A DNA stretch of 64,000 bases from CAZIKB01 sp964539665. GTDB lineage: Bacteria; Zhuqueibacterota; Zhuqueibacteria; Oceanimicrobiales; Oceanimicrobiaceae. The notes under the pieces are model-generated. The model did not search any database. It was not told the origin of the DNA and saw nothing but the letters and a program-made list of their open reading frames with translations. Below, one piece after another: positions 9,215-18,144 of the stretch. The number at the start of each line of letters is the position of its first letter. Position 1 is the first letter of the stretch. The translations under genes and the position numbers were made by a program. The DNA lies in the NCBI GenBank assembly GCA_964539665.1, contig CAZIKB010000018.1:4049-68048 (forward strand), written 5' to 3'.

Positions 9215-11044
9215 ATGAATAAAAGAAATATTATTTGGATTATAATAGATGGTGTGCGGAATTATTCTTGTCCTCATGATCCCGAAAAAATGGGCAAACC
9301 TGAAATTTTTAATGATATTGCCCGTGAAGGGATTGACTTTACAACAGTAGTTAGTGCTGGAACTACAACTTCCATGTCTCTTGTTTCCTATTTGACCAGT
9401 ATCCCTAGCTTTTTCTTGGGTCATAATTTTCATGATTTTTTTACTGATGAGTATAGGCCTCCAACTTTAACAAACATTTTAAAGGAACATGGATATAAAA
9501 TATACTCAATATGCATTGGCGCCGACTTTCGTCGAGATCGATGGAAGAAAGATTTACCTCATGTATCTTCAAGATACTGGCCTAAGGGAGCTTATCAACT
9601 TAGTTATTGGCCAAATCCAATACTTACGCAGGTACTAGAGAATTTACTTAATGATGGAATTGAAGCTCCTTTTTTATTTTACATGCATTTTAATGGACGT
9701 CGAGATGCTGAGGTGAGTAAGAAAATTAAATACTGTCTAAGTCTGTTTAAGAATAAAGGACTCTATGATGAATCAATAATTATTCTATGCTCTGACCACG
9801 GAATGCCTGATGATGCAAGAAATAAATACACAACCTGGCTTCGAGAGCAAGGATTAAGCTATTCTCGACATGATTTAATCACTACCGATGACAATATTTT
9901 AGTACCATTAGTCTTGAGAATTCCGGGATATCCTGCAGGAATAAAAATTGAAGAACCTGTAGGTACCATTGATCTCTTTCCAACGTTATTAGAGTTATTA
10001 GGTTTGTCTAATGATTGTTTGAATCAAGATGGAATATTCTATGGTAAAAGTATTTTACCATTGATCAGAGGTGTTGGTTCAGATGCTAAATACAAACAAG
10101 AGTTAACCAAAAGAAAGTTCCGTACCGACACTCGATTTATGGGCCAGGCAGATTGTATAACATCTATCCGTGGTTCTAAATATAAATATGTTTTTAGCTA
10201 TGATGTTGAGGCAATTAAGCAAGAACAATTTTATGACCTTAAAAACGATTCAAATGAAACCCAAAATTTGGTTGGAAGTAATGATTCTTCTATTCAAAAG
10301 AAAATATCTGAATACAGAGATGAACTAAAAAAATCTAATGATACAGCTTTAACTTATCAGTTAAATATACGAGAGGTAAAATTTCAGAATTTCCTGAACC
10401 AAAATCTTAATGGGTGTAATCATAAAAATAAAATGATGTTTCTTCTTATAGGAAGTTGCCACATTAAATTTACTGAAATGGTTGTCCATCTATTAAAAAA
10501 AGTTTATCCAGATGATACTGTTGACTTACTTTTGGAAAGACTTAATCCACATAACCCAGAAGAATTAAATAAGTTCGGATTCCGAAATAATCTTTATGTT
10601 GGTGATAAATTCAATGCCAGGGCCTTCAAAAGCTCCTATATCGATCATCTCGGAGTTGGGGCTATACTTGAAAAATACGATGTTATTTTAGTACCATTTA
10701 CAAACTATTATCAAGAACAACTTAAGAGTAGACAGAAAACCTGCACTGGTAAAATGCAGATCAATGTTCCTCAAGCCGAACCAGGTTCAGTCGAAGGTTT
10801 AAATCTAAAAATTATTCAAGACTACAAAGAGATATTTAAAATTGTAAAGAGTCTACGCTGTAAAAACAAAATATACTTTGATACTAATTTCCACTTTTAC
10901 AAACATCCAAAACTTGCTGTTCTAGGTAAAAACTTAAAAAAGGCTCTTGACAAGAGAGACATATATCTAAACCAACCAACGGAGATTTTTAGGGATATGA
11001 AGGTTTTCTTTGGTTTTAAGAAAAGAAAGCGTGTAAATTGGTAG
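9215..11044 (+). CDS. Sulfatase/alkaline-phosphatase superfamily enzyme with an extra C-terminal domain
   Basis: A 609-residue protein. Residues about 5-330 form a sulfatase/phosphotransferase fold. The first metal Asp is in WIIIDGVRN, a Thr-rich nucleophile loop reads AGTTTSMSLVSYLTS, and a second metal site is CSDHGMPDD. There is no Cys-x-Pro-x-Arg formylglycine motif. A Thr at the nucleophile site is the pattern of LtaS/EptA-type phosphotransferases, so transfer of a phospho-group may fit better than sulfate hydrolysis. Residues about 405-600 are a separate Rossmann-like domain starting LLIGSCHIKF that I do not recognise. No signal peptide or membrane anchor is visible, which suggests action in the cytoplasm. 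It overlaps the methyltransferase that follows. Confidence 0.7.
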   Translation: MNKRNIIWIIIDGVRNYSCPHDPEKMGKPEIFNDIAREGIDFTTVVSAGTTTSMSLVSYLTSIPSFFLGHNFHDFFTDEYRPPTLTNILKEHGYKIYSICIGADFRRDRWKKDLPHVSSRYWPKGAYQLSYWPNPILTQVLENLLNDGIEAPFLFYMHFNGRRDAEVSKKIKYCLSLFKNKGLYDESIIILCSDHGMPDDARNKYTTWLREQGLSYSRHDLITTDDNILVPLVLRIPGYPAGIKIEEPVGTIDLFPTLLELLGLSNDCLNQDGIFYGKSILPLIRGVGSDAKYKQELTKRKFRTDTRFMGQADCITSIRGSKYKYVFSYDVEAIKQEQFYDLKNDSNETQNLVGSNDSSIQKKISEYRDELKKSNDTALTYQLNIREVKFQNFLNQNLNGCNHKNKMMFLLIGSCHIKFTEMVVHLLKKVYPDDTVDLLLERLNPHNPEELNKFGFRNNLYVGDKFNARAFKSSYIDHLGVGAILEKYDVILVPFTNYYQEQLKSRQKTCTGKMQINVPQAEPGSVEGLNLKIIQDYKEIFKIVKSLRCKNKIYFDTNFHFYKHPKLAVLGKNLKKALDKRDIYLNQPTEIFRDMKVFFGFKKRKRVNW

Positions 11045-11700
11045 AGAAACTTCATAATTACATAAGGTCACATTCACATAATGGTCTTCGAATTGCTTTG
11101 GCGTTGTTGTACTTTGAGTTTAATATATGTTGGAAACATTACATGACGCGGTTGAAGTTGAAAAGCTTCAACAAGTCTCGGTTAAAATTACATATGGGTT
11201 GTGGATTAAATATTAAAAAAGGATGGGTAAATATTGATCTGTTCCAGAAAGATTGTCTTAACTTGGATCTTCGGGAAAATCTACCTTTTTCAGATGGAAT
11301 CGCTGAAGAAATTTATAGTGAACATTTACTTGAGCATCTTCGTTTTCCAGAACATGCAATGACGTTTCTTCAAGAGTCATTTAGAGTTCTTATTCCTGGT
11401 GGACTTTTTAGCCTAGGTGTGCCTGATGCTCAGGTATTACTTAAGAGTTATACAAATGGTTGTGATGTTAAGGAATTTAGAATCCGTGCAACTTTGCCTG
11501 AAAATCCTACACGTATGCAGCTTGTTAATGTGATGTTTAAAAATTTTGGTCATCAGTATATGTATGACCAAGAAACGCTTGAGAAAATGCTGGCTTCCGT
11601 TGGTTTTGTGAACTTTTCACATCGATCTTTTGATCCCGATCGTGACTCTGAACATCGACGTGATTGGACTCTATATGTCGATACCTATAAGCCAAATTGA
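11038..11700 (+). CDS. SAM-dependent methyltransferase (type 11)
   Basis: A 220-residue protein with the SAM-binding motif LKLHMGCGLNIKKGWVNIDL (about residues 45-66) and LREFNLPF-like post-motif segments. It ends with a typical LRVLIPGGLFSLGVPD-style strand (FRVLIPGG). The predicted start is a TTG at 11038 inside the end of the sulfatase gene, preceded by a purine-rich AAGAAAG. The first in-frame ATG is about 35 codons later and would still keep the whole fold. It probably methylates a sugar or lipid-linked glycan in this locus. The acceptor cannot be inferred. Methyltransferase family: secure. Start: uncertain. Confidence 0.75.
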   Translation: MVEKLHNYIRSHSHNGLRIALALLYFEFNICWKHYMTRLKLKSFNKSRLKLHMGCGLNIKKGWVNIDLFQKDCLNLDLRENLPFSDGIAEEIYSEHLLEHLRFPEHAMTFLQESFRVLIPGGLFSLGVPDAQVLLKSYTNGCDVKEFRIRATLPENPTRMQLVNVMFKNFGHQYMYDQETLEKMLASVGFVNFSHRSFDPDRDSEHRRDWTLYVDTYKPN

Positions 11701-11856
11701 AAATACGGTCTCTTTCGAAAGACAGAGAATGTATGACTTTATAGTATTACCTATCAACTCTTCGTTTCTGTTTTACAAAAAATTAGATATCAAAAATGAA
11801 ATAGTAAAAATAAAAATCGATATGAAAGTTCACAAACCTATGTTCTTGAGCCCAAT

Positions 11857-12822
11857 ATGAGAGCTAGGCAATTAACTGGAGAACAGAATCGCGAAGTCAA
11901 AATAAGCAAATTCCTGTGGGAGCATTATAACCAGGATGTAAAAGCAATTGCGCTACAAAAACACGGTGTTCAAAACACCAACTTCAGGTTCTCAACTTCT
12001 AAGTTTCAATACATTTTTCGTTTATACAATTTCAAAACTACATCAGAGATAGATTATGTTATCAGGATTTTGCAAACTCTACAGGAGAATGAATTTCCTT
12101 CTCCGCGATTGGTGCCGACTGTAAACAGAGAATTGTATTCTATCTTTCAAAAGAAACCGTGTTTTGTTTATGAATATATCCCAGGAAAAAATTTACAAAA
12201 AACATCAATTGATCTTATTAAGCAGATTGGCAAACTGCAGGCGAGAATGCATTGTCTTCTTGCAAATGAAAAACAAAATTCCAATGATATTGGATGGGAT
12301 TTTGACAAATTAAAGTATCTTATCACCAAGAAGAAAGACACAGTACTACAATCTGGATTTCCTAGTGCTTTAATGAGATTGGGATTTATTAACAGAGAGT
12401 TGGAGAAATTCAATTTTCCTGCTGAACTCCCGGAAGGTGGTACCCATCAAGATATCAAACCAGAAAATGTAATTGTGTGTAATGGGAGAGTAAAAGGTAT
12501 TGTTGATTTTGACAATGCATATTATGGTGATTTACTTCATGATATTACGACAACGATTTGTTGGTATTGTTTCTCATCCTCACAGCTAAACTTACGGCTT
12601 TATGAAGCCTTTTTATCTTCTTATCAGCAGGAAAGGAGTTTACACGACTTAGAAAAGAAATATATGTACCAAGGTATCCAATTCCGGCTTCTGCGTGAAT
12701 CTGTAATTTGGCCGATGTATGTTTCTCATAGTATTTCAAAAGCAAAGTTTTATTCAGATTACTTCCTCAATCTCTACAAATGCTTCCATATTTCAGAAAC
12801 TTCGATTGCAAGTATCCTTTAG
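11857..12822 (+). CDS. Aminoglycoside phosphotransferase/choline-kinase-like kinase
   Basis: A 321-residue APH-fold kinase. The catalytic loop GGTHQDIKPENVIV (His-x-Asp-x-x-x-x-Asn) and the metal-binding GIVDFDNAYYGD are intact. The N-terminal lobe has a nucleotide-clamp strand (NTNFRFSTSKFQYIFRLY). Relatives include choline kinase LicA and ThrB-like kinases. Only 25 bp separate it from a nucleotidyltransferase, and that pairing (kinase then NTP transferase) is how LicA/LicC activate choline and how several polyols are made into CDP derivatives. I infer phosphorylation of a small alcohol or cyclitol. About 156 bp upstream have no convincing gene. Confidence 0.75.
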   Translation: MRARQLTGEQNREVKISKFLWEHYNQDVKAIALQKHGVQNTNFRFSTSKFQYIFRLYNFKTTSEIDYVIRILQTLQENEFPSPRLVPTVNRELYSIFQKKPCFVYEYIPGKNLQKTSIDLIKQIGKLQARMHCLLANEKQNSNDIGWDFDKLKYLITKKKDTVLQSGFPSALMRLGFINRELEKFNFPAELPEGGTHQDIKPENVIVCNGRVKGIVDFDNAYYGDLLHDITTTICWYCFSSSQLNLRLYEAFLSSYQQERSLHDLEKKYMYQGIQFRLLRESVIWPMYVSHSISKAKFYSDYFLNLYKCFHISETSIASIL

Positions 12823-12847
12823 AACGATAGTTGGATATTATTAATTT

Positions 12848-13576
12848 ATGAATGCGATAATTCTTGCCGCAGGTATGGGTGTACGACTTCGAAATCTCAC
12901 AGATATCTACCCAAAAGCACTTGTCCAAATTGTAGGTAAGGAGTTATTAAGTTATATAATAAATATGGCACAATACATCTGTGCCTTAAAGATCGTAATT
13001 GTGGGTGGATTTGAATTTGATCATCTAAAAACATATGTAAATTCTTTCTGTCCTGACGCAGAAATAGTACAAAATATAAACTATAGAATGGGCAATTTGT
13101 ATAGCTTACAGTGTGCTCTTCCATTTATAGATGATGAATTCTTACTATTTAATGTTGACCATGTTTTTTCCAGAAAATTAATCGAAACTGTTTATTTGAA
13201 ATCCTTTACGAAAAATGAAATTATTATATTTTGTGACCATCTTAAAGAAATACAGGACGACCAGATGAAGGTACGAATTGAAGAAAATAAATTATCGAAA
13301 ATTGCGAAGAATTTATCAAACTATCATACCGGCTATATTGGTCTAACATATTGTCCGAACAATATGTTAGAATCTTATATTCAGGCATGTTCTTATATGG
13401 CGAAAAAAAATAGAGAGAGCATAGTGGTTGAAAGTGTACTTAATCACTTAGTAAGTCAAAAGAAAAGGATTCAGATTGTTGATGTAAGTGGATTTGATTG
13501 GTTTGAAGTTGATACACCTGAAGATGTTAAGCAGGCGGAACATTTAGTAACAGCCTTTCCTGACATATGGGTATAA
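12848..13576 (+). CDS. Nucleotidyltransferase (sugar-phosphate or LicC-like)
   Basis: A 242-residue single-domain NTP transferase. The nucleotide-binding motif is IILAAGMGVRL, with the lysine in PKALVQIVGK, and a metal-binding Asp in FNVDHVF. A second conserved acidic residue is in DWFEVDTPED. The length and absence of a C-terminal beta-helix resemble LicC and other short cytidylyltransferases rather than RmlA or GlmU. The product is probably a CDP- or other NDP-alcohol from the phosphate made by the kinase upstream. Spacing to that kinase is 25 bp and to the fused cyclase gene 59 bp, so they probably form one operon. Confidence 0.78.
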   Translation: MNAIILAAGMGVRLRNLTDIYPKALVQIVGKELLSYIINMAQYICALKIVIVGGFEFDHLKTYVNSFCPDAEIVQNINYRMGNLYSLQCALPFIDDEFLLFNVDHVFSRKLIETVYLKSFTKNEIIIFCDHLKEIQDDQMKVRIEENKLSKIAKNLSNYHTGYIGLTYCPNNMLESYIQACSYMAKKNRESIVVESVLNHLVSQKKRIQIVDVSGFDWFEVDTPEDVKQAEHLVTAFPDIWV

Positions 13577-13635
13577 TTTAGTATTTTTAAAATATTTTAC
13601 TTTCTTATTAAGTTATTATAAATAGAGTAGAAATC

Positions 13636-15516
13636 ATGAAAACAAGAATTGGAGTAATTTTAGCTGCAGGCAAGGGGAAAAGACTTGACAAACAAGATAC
13701 TATTAAACCTCTGGTACGTGTAAGGTTTAAACCATTGATTTTGTGGAATATTGAGCGAATGCAAGAAGTAGGTATGGAGAAGATTTATATTGTAGTAGGA
13801 TACAGAGGTGATTTACTAAAAAAAGAATTAATAGCAAATCCATTTGTAAAAACTAATTTAGATTTTATTGAAAATCCAAATTGCGAAAATGGAATGCTGA
13901 GCTCGCTATTAAGTATAAAGGAAATTGTGAAGGGATCATTTTTTCTAAGCCCCTGTGATTTAATATTTGAAAATAATCCATATTATTCATTTCAGACAGA
14001 TGATATGCAATTCCAAGGTATCACATCCCTGGTAGATTCTACAAATAGTAAAACAAATGGCTCTGGAGCTACATCAAGAATAATAATTAAAAAAGATGGC
14101 TCCGTTTCTATGATTGAATCTAGAATCGAATATGATGGAATAGAAACTGGTATTTATCACTTTGGAAAAGGTGCAATTTCAATTATTGCTAAGGCAGCAG
14201 TAATACACTCAAATATGAAATCGCTACGTTTGGTTTTAGAATATCTTTCAAATAATGATTTGCTAAGGGTACGAAATATAGAGTCGCAAAAATGGTTTGA
14301 TATAAATATACCTTCTATTAGAATACGAGCAGAAATGTTCTTGAGAAAGAAACCTGTGATACAATATGCAGGAGAATTAAAACAGAAACCTTTGAATAAG
14401 ATTGAACCATTCGAGAAATTTTTTACAAATAAGGAAATTGAAACACAGATTTATGTGAAACGAAACTGTTTAAAAGAAATTGATACAATTGATTTAATTC
14501 CGAGCATTCATTCAGATTCACCTCACTTCTTAATAACAGACGAAACAGTGAATGAAATGTTCGGCAGACAACTTTTTAAAAAATTGGCTAATGCTGGTTA
14601 CAATATTCACAAAATTGTCTTGTCTAGTGGTGAAGGAATAAAATCATTGCAAAATTTTATTTCACTTTCTGAAAGAATTCTTGCCGAAGGAATAGATGAA
14701 CGAACTATATTGATCTCTTTGGGAGGTGGCACGGTAAATAATATCACTGGGTTTTTAGCATCAACCCTATACAGGGGGATTTATTTAGTACACATTCCCA
14801 CAACACTGATGGCTCAATGTGATGCTGCAATAGGAATTAAGCAAGGAGTAAACGGTGACAAAGGGAAAAATCTAGTAGGAAGTTATTATGAGCCGATGAA
14901 GATAGTTGTCGATCCAGCTGTTTTGACTACATGCACTGACCGGTGGCTTAGGGATGGATTGGTTGAATGTATCAAACATGCATTAGCACAAGATCCAATT
15001 TTCTTTGACTACTTATTTAATTACGATGGCGAGATTAATGACATTAATTTTCTTGAATATGTAGTGAAAAGGAATATCGAACTCAAGATTCGTTTAATGT
15101 CTACTGATCCAAAGGAACATGCTGAGGCGTTGGTATTACAATATGGACATACAATCGGTCATGCAGTTGAATATCTATCTGGATATTTATACGGACATGG
15201 TGAATCAGTTGCAATCGGGATGAGAGCCGCAGCTGAACTTTCTAAAGTATTAGATATTGCTGGTGACGAGCTGGTTCAATCACACTGTGATATTTTGAGA
15301 AGGTATGATTTACCTGGAGTAATACCAGATTATATTAGTCACAAAGATATAATCGATGCGTTAAGATTCAATAAAAGATTTCTATATGGGGATGTTCAAT
15401 TTGTTCTCCTAGATCAAATCGGCTCATTATGGAATTTTGGTGGAGACTTCTCGGTCCCATGTGACGATGATATTTTAACTAAGGCTTTGTTGAACAGTTA
15501 CACAGAAAGGAATTAA
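13636..15516 (+). CDS. Fusion: nucleotidyltransferase + dehydroquinate-synthase-like sugar phosphate cyclase
   Basis: A 626-residue two-domain protein. Residues 1-235 are a nucleotidyltransferase (ILAAGKGKRL at 8-17, lysine in IKPLV, DVNIP-like end at FDINIP). Residues about 272-620 are a sugar phosphate cyclase of the dehydroquinate synthase superfamily. It has the NAD-binding SLGGGTVNNITGF (361-373), HIPTTLMAQCDAAIG (386-400), KQGVN (402-406) and GKNLVG. The expected metal ligands are Glu444 (GLVECIKHA), His505 (QYGHTIGHA) and His521 (GHGES). The usual DHQS motif GGKxxxN is replaced by GIKQGVN. As I recall, that is closer to 2-deoxy-scyllo-inosose synthases than to AroB. The likely role is making and activating a cyclitol. 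Confidence 0.8.
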   Translation: MKTRIGVILAAGKGKRLDKQDTIKPLVRVRFKPLILWNIERMQEVGMEKIYIVVGYRGDLLKKELIANPFVKTNLDFIENPNCENGMLSSLLSIKEIVKGSFFLSPCDLIFENNPYYSFQTDDMQFQGITSLVDSTNSKTNGSGATSRIIIKKDGSVSMIESRIEYDGIETGIYHFGKGAISIIAKAAVIHSNMKSLRLVLEYLSNNDLLRVRNIESQKWFDINIPSIRIRAEMFLRKKPVIQYAGELKQKPLNKIEPFEKFFTNKEIETQIYVKRNCLKEIDTIDLIPSIHSDSPHFLITDETVNEMFGRQLFKKLANAGYNIHKIVLSSGEGIKSLQNFISLSERILAEGIDERTILISLGGGTVNNITGFLASTLYRGIYLVHIPTTLMAQCDAAIGIKQGVNGDKGKNLVGSYYEPMKIVVDPAVLTTCTDRWLRDGLVECIKHALAQDPIFFDYLFNYDGEINDINFLEYVVKRNIELKIRLMSTDPKEHAEALVLQYGHTIGHAVEYLSGYLYGHGESVAIGMRAAAELSKVLDIAGDELVQSHCDILRRYDLPGVIPDYISHKDIIDALRFNKRFLYGDVQFVLLDQIGSLWNFGGDFSVPCDDDILTKALLNSYTERN

Positions 15517-15517
15517 G

Positions 15518-16261
15518 ATGGCAGAAAGAGATGCTAAGAAAATAGCTTTAGTAACCGGAGGTTCACGTGGGATAGGTAAAGCAATAGCTTGCGAATTATT
15601 ACAAAATCAATTCGAGGTTTTTATATGTGGACGAAAGATTAACGATTTAAAAAGTTCTGTTGATAATTTATCTTCTCTTGGTAAAATTAATTATTACCAA
15701 CTTGATATCTCACGAGATGAGCATGTTAGGAAATTTGTCAAAGAATGGGATACTCCTCTCAATGTTCTAATCAACAACGCTGGTATCTGTGGAAGTGAAA
15801 GATTAGAAGATGAATTTGGTATATGGGGAAATATATTAGCCACTAATCTTAATGGACTATATTATTTAACAAAAGGACTCCTTAAATGGATTCATAACGA
15901 TGGAAGTGTTGTGAACATATCTTCGCAATTAGGAACGGAAGGTCGTGCTGGTTTTGGTGCCTATTGTGCATCTAAGCACGCACTTTTAGGCCTTACAAAA
16001 TGTTGGGCGAAAGAGCTGGGACATACTGGAATTACAGTTAATGCAGTGTGTCCAGGATGGGTAAAAACAGAAATGGCAATGTCTGATGTGAAGAAAATGG
16101 CTCAACAAAGAAATATTTCTGAAGAACAGATGTATGTGGAAATAACGGATGAACTTGATTTAAAAAGATTTATTGAACCTATGGAAGTGGCGCAATTGGT
16201 TGCATTTTTAGTTTCTGCAAAAGCTAGAGGCATTACCGGACAGGTATATCATATTAAGTAA
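15518..16261 (+). CDS. Short-chain dehydrogenase/reductase (SDR)
   Basis: A 247-residue classical SDR with the cofactor motif VTGGSRGIG (TGxxxGxG), the NNAG motif (INNAGICG), the catalytic Ser in NISSQLG and the Tyr-x-x-x-Lys pair in YCASKHA. It follows the cyclase fusion by one base, which is strong evidence for co-translation. It could oxidise or reduce a keto-cyclitol made by the cyclase. The FabG-like sequence alone would also fit fatty-acid or polyketide reduction. Family assignment is firm. Substrate assignment is from gene order only. Confidence 0.88.
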   Translation: MAERDAKKIALVTGGSRGIGKAIACELLQNQFEVFICGRKINDLKSSVDNLSSLGKINYYQLDISRDEHVRKFVKEWDTPLNVLINNAGICGSERLEDEFGIWGNILATNLNGLYYLTKGLLKWIHNDGSVVNISSQLGTEGRAGFGAYCASKHALLGLTKCWAKELGHTGITVNAVCPGWVKTEMAMSDVKKMAQQRNISEEQMYVEITDELDLKRFIEPMEVAQLVAFLVSAKARGITGQVYHIK

Positions 16262-16463
16262 ATTTCCATATTAACAAAGAAATTTGATTGTGAGTGTTAT
16301 ATAAATAATTATAATTACATTATTTCAATCTGATATTTCGAATTATTCGTATCAATCACTATTTTATCCCCAAGAAGACTATCCTACATATCTTTTAAGG
16401 GTAACAATGCTTCAAACTAGGCATATGTAAATATTCGTAATTCAGTAAGCATATCGAGTTAGA
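16262..16463. other. AT-rich spacer after the SDR gene
   Basis: About 200 bases with no gene or clear terminator. It leads into a decayed DUF362 gene. Earlier parts of that gene may be present but too degraded to read. Confidence 0.4.
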
Positions 16464-16622
16464 TTTGCAAATTTTAACTCCACAAATTGGAATCCATTAG
16501 GTGTATATATTAAGTCTGGTTATAAGGTTTTAATTAAGCCAAACTTAGTTCCTCATTTTCACCTTTGAGAACTTTCAATCGATTCTGTAATCACACATGG
16601 TATGATTCAGCATTTAATTATA
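16464..16622 (+). pseudogene. Broken N-terminal piece of a DUF362 protein
   Basis: In the frame of base 16464 the DNA reads NSTNWNPLGVYIKSGYKVLI, then KPNLV, a stop at 16566-16568, and after it DSVITHGMIQHLIIY-like sequence. The intact DUF362 protein at 18145 has NSSEWNPLGDLIKPGDKVTI and AVITHGSVIRPLIDY in the same order. This is therefore a degraded paralogue of that gene. The frame is cut by the stop and the sequence runs directly into the following CapK/PaaK-like gene. The comparison is by eye, but the match is long and collinear. Confidence 0.75.
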
Positions 16623-17947
16623 TGTTCACTTCAAAATATTACAAAAAGATTAGGCAAAGACATCTGGCACATCCCCTGAATTATCTGAACAAGTCCCAAT
16701 TTTGGTCTCATCATAAACTTCGGGAGCTTCAGTTTCAAAAACTGCACATGTTGTTAGAACATGCATATCTCAATGTTCCTTATTATCGTAACCTTTTTAA
16801 AGAAATTGGAGCAAAACCAGAAGACATCAGAGATTTCAACGATTTCAAGTTAATCCCGATCATAACAAAGGATATAATCAGGAAAAACTTTGAAGATCTA
16901 ATGGCATTAAATTTATCGAAGGATGAGTTTCTGCCGAATTCAACGGGTGGATCAGATGGCGAACCGCTTAATTTTTATCAAGATCGTCAATTCGAGAACT
17001 GGGCGGCTGCTGCAAGAATTAGAGGATGGTATAATATTGCAGGCTGTGAAGATGGTGACAGTTGTGCAGTATTATGGGGAGCCATGCGAGATGTTAAAGA
17101 GGATTACTCACTCATCGAAAGAGTTCAAATCTTTTTCAGGGATGGTTTGATTCCCATAAATGCTTTCAACCTGAGCAATGAAAGAATGCTGTTGTTTTTG
17201 AAGTATTGTCAATTATTAAGGCCTAAACTTTTACGAGGTTATGTTACAGCCATTAGAGAGTTAGCTGCTTTCATCGAGGAATATAAACTCAATTTCCCGC
17301 CATTGAAAGGTGTGATTCTTTGTGCCGAAACGGTCGATCCGGATGTACAGGTGTATATCGAGCGTATATTAAATGCTCCAGCTTATAATACTTACGGCGG
17401 CAGAGAACTCAGTTTAATCGCGATGGAATGCTCTGAAAGAAACTTACATGAAGTATCGGAAAATAACTATATTGAGTTCGAAAAAATTGACCTGACAGGA
17501 TATCAGGAAGCGGGGAATATAATTGTTACTAATTTAAACAACTATGCCATGCCGTTTATTCGATATAGAATTGGAGATATTGGTATACCAGGTTCTGTTG
17601 ATTGCTGCAACTGTGGAAGAGGACTGCCCGTTATTGATAAAATAATTGGCCGGACAACAGAAGTATTTGTTTTTTATGATGGTACGAAAAGTGTTGGTGA
17701 AATGTTTATTCATTTAATGAAAGATTTTGATATTAAAGAATATCAATTTGTGCAGGTTTCCGATGCTAAAGTTGTTCTACGCATTAAAACAGAGGATTAC
17801 ATAAATGAACCTCTAAAGAAAAAGATTCAATTTACTTATAAAAAGTTTCTACCAGAAAACGTGAAGTTAGAATTCGAAAGAGTAGATGCTTTTAATAAAA
17901 CGGTTACAGGAAAATTTAGATTTGTCTATCGTAATTGTCCTTCTTAA
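16622..17947 (+). CDS. Phenylacetate-CoA ligase/CapK-like adenylate-forming enzyme
   Basis: A 441-residue ANL-superfamily protein with the AMP/phosphate-binding loop NSTGGSDGEPLNFY and the later YGGREL (A5-like) and RYRIGDIG (A8-like) motifs. CapK-type members are common in capsule and polysaccharide loci and may activate or transfer an acyl group onto a sugar. I set the start at ATG 16622 (MFTSKYYKK). An in-frame TTG at 16565 would add 19 residues, but these overlap the degraded DUF362 sequence and look unnatural. A CxxC pair in CCNCGRG may bind zinc. The acyl substrate is unknown. Confidence 0.75.
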   Translation: MFTSKYYKKIRQRHLAHPLNYLNKSQFWSHHKLRELQFQKLHMLLEHAYLNVPYYRNLFKEIGAKPEDIRDFNDFKLIPIITKDIIRKNFEDLMALNLSKDEFLPNSTGGSDGEPLNFYQDRQFENWAAAARIRGWYNIAGCEDGDSCAVLWGAMRDVKEDYSLIERVQIFFRDGLIPINAFNLSNERMLLFLKYCQLLRPKLLRGYVTAIRELAAFIEEYKLNFPPLKGVILCAETVDPDVQVYIERILNAPAYNTYGGRELSLIAMECSERNLHEVSENNYIEFEKIDLTGYQEAGNIIVTNLNNYAMPFIRYRIGDIGIPGSVDCCNCGRGLPVIDKIIGRTTEVFVFYDGTKSVGEMFIHLMKDFDIKEYQFVQVSDAKVVLRIKTEDYINEPLKKKIQFTYKKFLPENVKLEFERVDAFNKTVTGKFRFVYRNCPS

Positions 17948-17980
17948 TATAAATAGTTTACTCAAAGAATAATTGTTGAT

Positions 17981-18115
17981 TAGTGATTAACCGAAAACTG
18001 GCTAATAATGTCATTTCGAACAAAGAGAGAAATCTTGTCATATCGAAAATATTGTAGTTACAGATTTATTCTTTCATTCGAAATGACAAAAAGGGCTGTT
18101 TTCGGTCAAACACTA
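17981..18115. repeat. Palindromic element, about 135 bp (MITE-like)
   Basis: Arms at 17981-18020 and 18077-18115 are imperfect inverted copies of each other. Both contain a CCGAAAAC/GTTTTCGG block and a TGTCATTTCGAA/TTCGAAATGACA block, and the outer ends TAGTG/CACTA also pair. The roughly 55-base centre repeats part of the pattern. The element lies between two genes on the same strand. It could be a small non-autonomous mobile element, or a structured RNA spacer limiting read-through. Confidence 0.6.
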
Positions 18116-18144
18116 TTTATGAAATTTTAGGAAATTATTTAAAC

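Noticed and set aside
11630..11860. 76-codon open frame across the end of the methyltransferase and the following spacer
   Set aside because: It overlaps a real gene, has no recognisable motif and no ribosome-binding site. Its low-complexity Lys/Ile composition fits AT-rich non-coding DNA.
17981..18115. Reading the palindrome as a simple terminator for the CapK-like gene
   Set aside because: The stem is too long and interrupted, and no T run follows. A repeat element is the better explanation.
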